A DNA stretch of 64,000 bases from positions 496,001 through 560,000 of the forward strand of contig VWZX01010538.1 in the NCBI GenBank assembly GCA_013399015.1, in the 5' to 3' direction. Each line of letters starts with the position of its first letter. Position 1 is the first letter of the stretch. This document shows, piece after piece, positions 28,101 to 40,100 of this stretch. This DNA is from Galbula dea (Eukaryota; Chordata; Aves; Piciformes; Galbulidae). Made by a program: the position numbers and the translations under genes. The notes below the pieces were generated by a model. The model was not told the DNA's origin and searched no databases. It saw only the letters and a list, made by a program, of their open reading frames with translations.

Positions 28101-31100
28101 GATCAGAGAGGAGTCTTTTCAAACTTGGCAGTGTCTTTGGAATGGTTTTATGTATTTTTTTTAAGTAACACGTGAAAAACTTCTTAGTGAACTCTGTTAA
28201 AGGGATATAGTAATTTTCCTTTGAAAAGCTGCCTTTTCCTCAAACCTCCATGATCTCAAGAAAGCTGGTTTTTCCTCTCCTGTGATGCTATAGGATTTCT
28301 TGGGTCCATGGAATAGTTACTCTGCTCTCTGGTGACTCAGAAGTTCTGTGTCAATAATTTTGTTGAGTTCTTTGATGTTTTCATGCCAGAGGATTAGATT
28401 AGTCACAGACACAAGCCATATTTGTATATTTTGTTTCTGAGAATTTACAGTCTCTAGTGAAGGAAAGGAATCTACTCTTGGTCTGAAGGCACTGATTTAA
28501 TCTTTGAGATATACTCTCTGTGACGTGAATTTTCCAATTTGAATATATGCATAAATGGATTTTGCTTGGTTTGGTTAGGAGGCATTAAAGCACAGACCTT
28601 GAGCTATTCTATGTTAGTGCTTGTTACGTAGGCAAGATTTCCCTTGCTTACTATAAACAATTTTGTTAGCTGGAAATTTCTGCACAAATGGATGCTGTAG
28701 CACTGTTCTGGTGGATTTCAGTCACAGGAAATAATAGCAGTCAATCTGTTGCCACTATATGCATGCCCACACTTGGTGTACGGCTAAAAAAAATCCGCTT
28801 AGATTATTAACCACAATAAATATTCTCTTTTCAGTAAACCATTTCCCCTCATAGAAGGGAAATCTAATATTACAGTCCTTGACACTCAGATAGAAAAAAT
28901 GCGTCTCAAGTCTCTCAAACAAATTGGAGAAGCAGCAGCAAGGATGAGAAATGAAGCTACTGATGTGAAAGCCACTCTGACAGAAATTGAGGATTGGTTG
29001 GATAAATTACTGCAACTGAGTGAAGAGGTTAGTACTGCACAATAGCAGTGATTCAGTTCATTTAGAAATAGCCATCTAACACAAACTGCTGTAATGTTCA
29101 CTGCTGGTAAAGCAATATCCACTCTCCTTATAATAGTAATTTTAGATGGTGTGAAACTAAGCATGTTCCCCTCTGTAATTAGGATTTACTTAAGTAGAAA
29201 GTTCTAGCTTGTTAGCTGTCTTCACTGAGAGAGTGTGTTGGGGAATAACTAGTCTGTGATTTGTAGAATAGACTCTGTTCTATTTAAAGTGACAGTATTT
29301 TGTCCTTTCTTCCAGATTTGCAAGTCGCATTACTGGTTCAGGGACTGCAGGATATATGTTGTACTTCTACAGCTTATTAGCCATACTAATCAACTTCTAA
29401 TAGAGTTAAATCTGTTTGTTTCTGTGGTTTTTAAATTTTCAGCAACATCTTAAGTTTTCATTTCTGTTACCTTGTAATCTGTTTTCACATTGTAGAAATG
29501 GTTTGGTTTGGTTTTAATTCTGCCCTGAAAAGTTACTGATTTTTTTTTTTTTACAATTAATTTGGCAGATTTGCAGCTACCTTATAAAAGTGTGCACAAA
29601 GCTCCAAAAAGATACTAAGCTGTTTGTGTCTTCTGCTAGAAGTCTTATGATGATCTGCCCTCAACGTGGAAGCATTACAAGCACTTAAATATGTAGTGGG
29701 TTGATCCAAAGCATTAGTACTTGGGATCAGTCACTATAGTTGTCATAAAGGAATTGAGATACAAAACATCTCTAGAAAAATTCATAAATGATACAGGGAA
29801 CTATTTTTCAATAAACCTTACATCCTTTCCAACAATATCAATTGTATTTTTAATGATTGTTTCAGAACTGTATATTGTGTTATTTGCAAAATAAAACTAT
29901 TTCCTTTATTATAAATTCAGGTTAATGATTGTTTCCAAGTGATATATCCTTTGACATAAATCCTAATTTATGTTTCTGTTGTCTAAGCATTACATTACTT
30001 TAACATTCTGTTCATTACTACTCTCAACTTTCTTTTCCCTACCAATAATCCACAGCCACAAAACAGTATGCCTGATGTAATCATATGGATGATCCGAGGG
30101 GAGAAAAGACTGGCTTATGCTCGTATTCCTGCACATCAAGTGCTGTATTCTACAACAAGCCCTGAATCATCTGGTAAATATTGTGGAAAGACACAAACAA
30201 TCTTCTTAAAGGTACTTCCACCCCCCCTCCTTAAAAAATAATTAACATTAACTTCTTAAACTGTAATGCCTTCTGACATGAGCATTGTGAACAACAAGAT
30301 ATCAAAACTCAGTACAGATTAAAAGCCAACTGCATATAGTTTCTTCAAAATATCACAGAACTTGTAATGTGAAGTTCATCGTAAGTCTATTAAAACCAGT
30401 ATCAGCCCCTAAATCTGAGACTTTTCTTAAAGAGTTCATAATTGTGATAGGATTTTTAAAGTGTTACTGGGGTTGGTGTTTTGTGGTTGGACGTGAAAGG
30501 AGGCCATTGGAGGGAATAATTAGTGTACATAAGAGAAGTTCCAAAAACTTGTTCCAAGTTTTGGATGTCTTTCTGCAAGTAATATAGAACATGTCTACAC
30601 CCAGAAGTTCCCTAGTATGTCCTTCCATTGAGTATTACTCTTGAATAGGAATGGCTTTCTCCATTTAAGTTTATATTGTCTTTAACAGCTATAAACTTAA
30701 CCAGAGAAAAGGCAATCTGACTGTCGAACAATAGCATTTACTGAGTTTGTCAGTGTGTAAGTAGTCATACTGATTAGTGCTTCAATGCAGACAAGCCTAT
30801 ATCTTCATGGTTTTATGGAAGCCCCCTTATCAATGCATTGCTTCTACATCTAGTGAACCATTCTGAATAACCTCGCATTTATAGAGTCTCCTGATGAGCA
30901 ACACTAACATCAACAACGAAGATTTACATTACTGTCATAATTCAAAACAAATTGCTGAATGAAACTTGGGAGAGAATGTACAGGAACAGGGATAATACTA
31001 TTGTTACTGTGTTTGGTTTTTATATGGCCTAGGAAGGCACCATTTAAAGAATGTTTCCCTCCTGAACTGTTTATTATTGACTTCTGGGGAAATACAGTAC

Positions 31101-34100
31101 AGGAAGAGAGAAATAAATCATGTATTATTAGTCATATTTCTGTGTTATTGCATACATTTTACTGAAAGCTATGATACTGGCACAACATAACAAAGAATAA
31201 CTTTTTCTGTTCATGTGCCAGTACCCACAGGACAAGACAAAAGATGTCAAAATGCCTGTTGAGCTGCGAATTAACATTTGGCTTGGGCTCAGTGCAGTTG
31301 AAAAGAAGTTTAATAGCTTTGCAGAGGGAACGTTCAGTGTTTTTGCAGAAATGGTATGTACACCATTGCTTTCTGGCTTTAAACTTGGATGTGAGTGTTA
31401 GGAATTCAATTAAATTGGAACCCTTTTGAGTTTTTTTGTATGATGGGCAGAAAGTGAGAGTACTATTTATTATACTGAAACAAACAGACCACATTCGAAG
31501 CAATTAATGGTCAAGTTCATTGTGCCTAACCAGCTGAACTTCAGCAGACCAGATTCTTAACTGGTTAATCAGGTAAAAATCAGGTTAATGCCAGTGATTT
31601 CAAAGACATTTATTTTAGATTTTTATCAGTGTGATTAAGATTGGGATCTAGACCATTATTTTTTGGCATGTGAATAAACCTTTTGTTTTAATTGCTTCTT
31701 AACTTCTACAAACGATACTTGGATACAAGTGGTTTTACTTAATAATGGTTCTTTTGTAGTAGTAGAAAACTTACTGTTACAGGAAAACCTGGCCAAAACC
31801 AGTAGATTCTGCTGACAAAAGGCTATATTGTGATACCATTTCAATGGTAAGAGTTAATAAATTTAGAATAAAAATGTTTGAAATATTGCATGTAACAGAG
31901 ATTTTGAATGCAAATGGTGAGTGGCAGCGGTGTTTTATATGCTGCAACACCTGAAGGTGAGAGTGGTCCAATATCAGTCCAATAGCTAATGAGACATTTT
32001 TACAGAGGCTTGTGTCACCATTGCACCTATGCTTATTTATTTAGTAGTGCTGTAGTAAGTCACTTAAAATGGTCAATGGATGTTCAAAGCCATTATTTAA
32101 GTATAAGAAGTATGAAGTTTAAGAGGCTATTGAAGATCTATTTTTTTTGTTCTTCATACAGCAATCCAATATTTTTACAAGTGTAAGAGCAAAAAACTTA
32201 AGATCATCATAAACTATGAATAATCCCGTTAGCATAAAGGGAAATATACTATATAAACTGGTCTGACATCAGAATCACGCCCCTGGTAGCTTCTCTGATA
32301 AGACTATAATTCAGTTTCACATGCAATGAAAGATTTTATAAATAGGAGGAGATTTGAGATGGAAAAGAATGACAGGATCATGCATTTAGGGAACAGAAGG
32401 AACTTGTTTGAATAATGCAATGGAATTTTATTTAACACGCTTTAATTTGGAGGAAGTTTGACTGTAGTTATAAACAGGCATTAAATTAAGAAGGTAGTGT
32501 AGTTTAGCAATGGAATAATTGTTTACCAGGCAGCATAGAAGAAAATAAGAGAAAGAAATTAGTGGTGACGTTGCAGACTAATGTGGGAAGGGACTACATA
32601 ATTTCAGAGAAAGTCAGCATGTAGTAGAATGTTTCAGCTGTGACACTTACATATATCTTGTTTGTTTGTTTGTTTTTTTCTCTAACAGCTTTTTATTATT
32701 CCTCAGGTACTGATTTTTTTCTCTTTCTTCTCAAACAGTATGAAAATCAGGCTCTTCTTTTTGGGAAATGGGGTACCTCAGGACTTGTTGGTCGCCACAA
32801 GTTTTCTGATGTCACAGGAAAAATCAAACTGAAAAGAGAGTACTTTCTACCCCCAAAGGGCTGGGAGTGGGAAGGAGAGTGGATGGTTGATCCTGAAAGA
32901 AGGTCAGATCTTTTAAAATTTTATTTTATGCAGGCAGCAATAAAGATGTTTACTCTGAGTGCAGAGTAAAAGCTCCTCTCTATTTTCTTGGCTGAGAAAG
33001 AGACTGAACTTTCTATGACAGCAAAAGCCAGCCAATAGTCAAAGCTAAGCTAAAACCTAAAATTAATGTTACCTTTTTAAAAAGGTAAAATAAAACATAC
33101 AACAAAGGAATATATCCATTTCCTAAGAACTAGCTTATGGTTTAGAATTCCCTATGTAATGATGATGGACATACTGCTTATATTCTCTGTGTCCCAGTGC
33201 CTCATCTTTAAAAAAGGGGCAATAATAGTTTTCCTTTCCTAGAAAGGTACTGTGAGGATCACTTGTGTCTGTGAGTTTCTCAGATCCTGCTGTGATGATT
33301 TCAGACAAGACCCTTAGCTAGATAGATCTTCCATAGATAGAAACTTAACTCTGATATTGAGTACAAATCTGCAGTTCATGTTTCAACATTATTACAGCAT
33401 TTGGCATCGTCATTTGCATGCAGCACTTTTTTTTTGTGTGTGTGTGTGTGTATTTCACTAAATGTTCTGAAGTTCCATTGCCCTTGTTGAACAGCTGTCA
33501 CAGGTTATTTCTCAAACTGACTCAAGGCAAGGGTTGTTTTCAGAGCCTAGGGTTGTGGTTGCGTGTGACAATTCCTCCCCTGGCAGACCGAATTCATGAG
33601 GTGTCAATCCTCCTCCAGCTCTAGCAGGTTCAGTCTTGCTCTGTGAGAGGTTTTCAACTCTGCCAGCTCAACTATTTGTGTTGCCACAGTTTAACCAGAA
33701 TGGGTAAATTATTTGTTTAATGAACAAAAGTCAGCATGAGAAAGACATGATTTTTCTTAAAAGGAAAGGTGCAGCTCATTTTAAATCTCTGTGTTCTAAT
33801 GGTAAACAAAATACAGGGATGTTGCTATAGAAAAACTGTGCAGGAAAAATATGTGCTATTATTTTATCCATTTAAAAATCATGTCAGTTTATAGGTATGA
33901 ATGGATGGATTATTTTCATGCTCAATTAATAACCTGGATTTCAATGAATAATCAGAAATGAAGAAATGGAATAACAGAGATGAAGATATTTTCTCAGATA
34001 AAGAAAAAACCCTACTGTTAAAATGTGTAAGCATGTTTATGCATCTGCTTTTATTTGATCAGCAGATAGCATTTTAGAACACACTTTAGTGCTTTCTGAA

Positions 34101-37100
34101 TCATAGTTAATCACAAGTGGAAATCAAGACTATTTTGTCTGATTTAATGTTATTTTATTTCTTTCACTTGCAAGTTATGAAAATATTAGCCAACTGATTG
34201 CTTGCCTTGTCAGCAGCATAAAGGGGAACAAAATTAAGTACATTCCCAAATGTAGTGAATAACTATATATATAGTTATTTTAGTGAATAACTGTATATAA
34301 AAATTAGAGATGTATATAACTGTCATCTGAGTTTTCCTGCACTTAAATATATCATATTTTGTCTTTTTCTAAGAGGAAGTGTTGAAAGCAGATCCAGAAT
34401 AACAGCAGTTAAAACACTCCTGGTAGTCACTCATAAGTAATGATCCTATTATTGCTTATGACTACTGGAGTCGCTTTAGTTTTAGGAAAACATTCCAAGA
34501 TAATAAGTAGCTCTCATATAGATGAGAGCTACACTGTACTCTATTAATAAATAGAACCTCACAAAAATGGACAAGAAGTCGCAGCACACATGCACATTTT
34601 GTACATTGTTTCTACGTATTCTCTGTAGCTAACAAAAACACCCCCTTTAGTGTATTATTATATTTACTTTGGATTTGCAGTTTGTTGACTGAAGCTGATG
34701 CTGGTCATACTGAGTTTACTGATGAAGTGTATGAAAATGAGAGTCGCTATCCTGGAGGGGAATGGAAAGCAGCTGAAGACAATTACACAGATGTGGTGAG
34801 ACTTTCATTTTTCACTAGATAAATACAAGTTTAAGAGAAAGAGTTCTAGAATTTGCTACACAGTGTATTTCATCTATTAATGCACAGAACTGTTATGTTT
34901 TCCCTGCATAAAAGAATGGAGAAAAAGCTCCACCACCATGTGAGTTCGCATGCCCTCCTGGATGGATGTGGGAAGATGATGCTTGGAAATCCGATTTAAA
35001 TCGAGCAGTGGATGAGCACGGTAAGGTTACTGTTTATCTGCTGATTTAAGGGCAATCTGTCATAGTCTATGCTGAAGGAGGACACATGTCAAGACTGTAG
35101 CAATGTCCTGAGCATGACATTGGTTGACCTATGGAAAAATGTCAAGCAAATTTTTGGATTACAGTTGCTTAAGGAATCAGATAAAATGACTTTTTGAGAA
35201 AGTGTTCTATCTGTTTCTATCTATTGTTTCTATGAGGCACTGAAACAGGTTTCCCACAGACATTATGAATGCCTTCTCCCTGGAATTGTTCAAGGACAGG
35301 TTGGATGGGGCTTTGAGCAACCTGGTCCAGTGGAAGGTGTCGATCCTCATGGCGGGAGGGGTGGAACTAGATGATCTTTAAGGTCCCTTGAAACCAAACC
35401 ATTATATGATTTAGTGATTCTATGTCCATTTTAAGTGCTGCTCCATCAAACTTACTATTCCCACTGAGCCTTTCTTGGGTCAAAAGGGACCAGTATTTTG
35501 AGCAGTATATGAAATAAATGCATTTGTAAGTGCCTACTAGAGAGAGAATCATGTAATCTAAGAAGCTGTACATTGGTCTTAACTGCAGCAGCAGATGACA
35601 ATTTTGAAGCTAAAGGTTTGACAAATTAAAAAAGTGAAGGCTAATGCAAACAACAATCTACTAATATGAGAGGTTATAGTTGGGAAAACTGTATGTATAA
35701 ACACTGTGTTTATGAGAAAGAGAACCCATCCTTTTTTGAAATATGTTTCCAAAACATTTTTCAAAGTCCACTGTTAACGCAGTCCAGTGGTTAGGATACG
35801 GATGAGTGGCAGTATTTGGGTAATCGGGTTTTTTTTGTTTGTTTTCTTTGTTTTAGAGAAGCCAGGTTTGGATCTATCTGGTAATTTAACTGTGAGCCTT
35901 TAGCCAGGGGATGAGCCACCGAGCAAAGCTAAGAGCAAATCAGGTCTGGGGACCAAAGGAAGTCAAGAACCTGTTTATGTTGGTCACACACCACACAAGT
36001 GTATAAAGGATTTCTTTATTGTTGAGAGTGGCATAACTGCACTGAAATTGTATGGGGAGGCAGCCATACAAACTGATCTTAACAGTATGCACCTGATTAT
36101 AAGACAATGCTGAAATTAGAGAGACTTCAAAGTCTTTCTGCAAAGAAGCTGATGCTGCTAGACAGTTTTTGAGATTAGATGTACTACTATCCTGATCAGG
36201 TTAGAAAATACCAAGCACATAAAGCCACCATTTTTTCTGGAGTTGCTTTAACTTTTATGTGTGTATTGCTTACACTAAACTAAAACTGTTTCCAGCTTAG
36301 CAAGTTGTGATACAAACAACCTCATAAGGCCATAATTGGATACTACAGCAATAGCAAAAAGCAGTCAGTCTCTCATAACAAAATGAATAATAAAAGCAAA
36401 GGGTAAGGTTATAAAAGATTATGGAAAGCCCAGAAGTTTGCAAAACTATCGTGAATTTTAATTTGTTCTAAACCAGCTGAAAATTCTCAAATAGTTACTG
36501 CTTTTTAAGTATAAGTGAATTAAATAGCTATTTGAGTAGGGAAAAAGAGTACTGGTATTTGTCTTTACTGGAACCTCTGGCAGGAGTCTGCAGTAACTTT
36601 TTAATAAGAGATCAACCTAAATAAAAGCCTTAATCCTAGACTCCTGACAACTGAATTATAATGTATAGAGCCAAAATACAGTAACAGGTTTACCAATTCT
36701 TAAACTTTTATGATCAGAGTTCAAATAATTGGTGTTCCTCTGAAACTCAACCTGCTGGAGTTGCAACAGTAAACAGGATATTCCCTTCTTATTTAAAATA
36801 AAGGATGAGTTTTCCCAGAGATGAAGTATGAAAATGTGATATCAATACACCTAACAGTTGAGAAAACAAGAATGCAAAGAAAACAACTTAAAATGATTGT
36901 ATGTGTGTTAAGATTTTTATTGTCAAATATTATAGCATAGCATTATCATAAAATGACATTGGTTGCCCCCTAGCTATTAGACATTAAGGGTTTGCAATAT
37001 CAAATAGTCTTGTGTGACTAAAGCTGCTTTTTCTGTAGGTATGATAACTCTATTTCCCATGCTTTTCATCTTTGTCTCTTGCTTGTGTTTCTGGAAAGAT

Positions 37101-40100
37101 ACCAACTGATCACTTGTGTTTTAGGATGGGAATATGGAATTACTATTCCTCCAGACACTAAACCAAAGTCATGGGTTGCTGCTGAGAAAATGTACCATAC
37201 ACATCGACGGCGAAGACTGGTGCGGAAACGTAAGAGAGATCCAGCTCAAGTAGTATCAGCAGGAAGGGTAAGCAGAAGAGAGATGCAGTCAGAGACCTGC
37301 ACATTGTAACAATTTGAGTTTCTTTAAAAAACAAACAAACAAAACCCACATGAGAGTACTCATTTCCTGAATAAAGAAAAATTTAATACCAAACAAAAAC
37401 ATCTAGAACAACCTTGTATGAGTTCATTACATTCCTCTTTGTTTAGTTGGTTTTGTTTATTTTTTTCCTTTTTGTAAATTGATGTTTCCAGCTTTGTTTT
37501 TTGAGGGGATTATTATGCCTGCCAGAGCAAGTGTTGAGTTTTTCATTACATTTATACAACACTGTGGATTTATGTCTTTCAGGGAATGTCGTCATATGAA
37601 GATCAAGAAGGATGGGAATACGCTTCCTTGATTGGCTGGAAATTTCACTGGAAACAACGCAGTTCTGATACTTTCCGTCGAAGGCGATGGAGAAGAAAAA
37701 TGGCTCCCTCAGAGACACATGGTGCAGCAGCAATCTTTAAACTTGAAGGTGCTTTGGTAAGGGATAAAGTATCAAAAAACTCTTTTAAAAGTTCAGTCTC
37801 TCAATTTACATGAATAAACAATTATGTGTATCAGCTGTTTCCTGAATTGTTAGACTGATACATAACTGAGGAACTAATATAATTTATATTGTTTAAAGTC
37901 AGAAAGGGACCATTGAAGTCAGAATACAAACTTCTGCATAACATGCTTATTGCTTTGTTTTTCAGTTTTTTTAATTGTTATTACATTATGTGAGATTTAG
38001 AGCAAAAAAGCCAAATTACTAGACAAGCCTACTGTAATTAAAGTAAAAAGATAGCTCAAGCTGTTCCTGCATAAAATTTAGATGTGTTAACGTCAGCACA
38101 AGAAACAACAGGCACTGAAATACCTTATTGCATGTATAAAAAAACACACACAAGAAAGGACAGAAAGTGTTGAAGAAGCCAGAATATCATACATCACAAA
38201 TACGATCATCAGAATGTAAATATTCTTCTAAGTTTTCAGATTAACACAGCTTCATATATAAACTCTGAGTCTGTATAGCATTTACAGAAGTTTGCACTTT
38301 TTCCTTGTTTTGTTTCTCTTTTTTGCACCAGATGTTGACCCATGATTAATTGATAGCATTTTCTTTCTCCACTTAATTTGGTTCCGGAGTTTAAAAATTT
38401 CTAATTCAACTTCTTTTCTGTCTCCTGGGATATTACTAAAATAAAGCCTGGGAGCAGAACAGTTCTCTGCAACAGCACAGTGCAAAAGACCTGCAACCTT
38501 TTCTTCAGTAAGGGCTGATAGGTAGCTAGTGTATCTCCAGAAGTAAGACATTTTGGAAAGTAAGATGAAATTATTTCGTCTGCTTTCTGCACAGCTTCAA
38601 TGGCAACAAGAAATGACTTTCAGACATGCATAAACATCTTTTAAAGTACATTTACTCAGGAAAGTAAATTTCTTCTTGTCCTGTAGGAGAGGGACTGAAA
38701 ACACTTATATTCCCATACATAGTCCATTTTTATCAGGTTCCTTCTGTGTTTGTAAATATGCAGTAACTTTTTTCCTATCTATAACTTCAGGGAGCAGACA
38801 CTAGTGTCGACGATGGAGAAGGGAAGAGCTCAGACAAAACCAGAGAGTCAGCCACAAAGGTGTTTGGTGCCAATACACCACTTGTTTCCTGCTACTTTGA
38901 CAGTAGGTTCTTTGACAATTCCTTTTTTATAAGTCATGTCTGTTTCTCTCTGGTATCAAACAGAATTGCAATTATTTGTGGTTACCTCTAGGTTTACATA
39001 CCTTCTGTTATAATTGCTATCTGATCCTTGATTGGGCCCTGTTTAGGCTACTAAAAAAAATTACAGTTAGTCATTTTGCTATTTCAGTCTACTATCACAC
39101 AGACTTTTTTAAAACCTGTATGGGACAGGAATTCTAAAGCTACCTATTGCAGCACCTGAGTTATTAGGCTGGTTTAAATGATGAATTTTTAGCATTAGGG
39201 TCCCTCCATAACAATGCAAGGAGCTAAGCCAGCAGAGATGATATATATATATAGTTAATTTTTTGCTGGTTTAGCTCACTTAGCCAGCTCAGGGTCAGAC
39301 AAGTGTCTGACACAAAGGAACCAGTAAAATCATGTATTTGGGTTGGCAAACTGAGCAAAACTTTAACTTTGCCAACCTGGATTGGCTTTAAATGCCTTGG
39401 AATCACTGTAATAGGATTCACAAAAGCAGGGGCACTGACATGGGAGCCACTGATGTTAGATAACAGGAGTAGAGACCAATCCTCTCCACTCCTGAGACTC
39501 AAAATTCTTTTTGAGGATCTCTGATTGGAACACTTGCCTTTATTTGGACTTTACAACACTTTTCACTGGGAATAGGTGCCTAAATCTTAAATCTTCTCTT
39601 TCAGAAGCAGAGGAAGATTATTGCAGTTTCTTTTAAATAGCGATCACAATAGGAGGAAAATGGCACCTTCTCCTGGTGGAGTACAGAGGCTTCAGCTCAC
39701 TGGAGCCATGAAATTTTTTCAAATACTGAAAGGGTTAGAGCTGGCATTTTTTTAAAGAGAAGCTGTAGTAACTTGTCACATGCTGTCCTGGGCTTAGGCC
39801 ACTCTCACATCTTCCTTTTAAGCTAGTCCACCTTGCCTGCAGTAATTTTACTGATGATGATGATGATAATAACAATAGCAATAATAATAATAGGAGCTAG
39901 ATTATCACACCCTTTCAGATAGGAATTTTTGAATAGAAGGATTTTTAGATGATCATACTGTTACTGGGTTTTTTTCATTTCTGCTTTAAGATGTGTTGGA
40001 ACAAATGTTGTCAGGTGCTAGCTCACTGGTATTAATACACTTTGTGATTAGAAAAGCAGAAATGTTACTGCAATGCTTGTGCTTGAGGCATTTTTATAAA

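Larger units (their letters stand above)
32903..34680. other. MYOF intron 26
   Basis: About 1.8 kb. Contains a (TG)n run at 33435-33451 and, in its last 430 bp, three inverted repeats (34258-34279, 34416-34471, 34507-34532). No gene seen. Confidence 0.75.
35021..37124. other. MYOF intron 28
   Basis: About 2.1 kb. Holds a CR1 tail (35234-35424) and a candidate in-frame 24-nt microexon (35857-35880). Confidence 0.75.

Noticed and set aside
31159..31503. 114-codon minus-strand ORF
   Set aside because: It overlaps coding exon 25 and is a shadow frame of MYOF with no domain.
32689..32738. Alternative acceptor 50 bp upstream of exon 26, or an 18-nt microexon at 32689-32706
   Set aside because: Extension of 50 nt breaks the frame, and the microexon would leave a 32-bp intron, too short to splice. 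Most likely a decoy AG.
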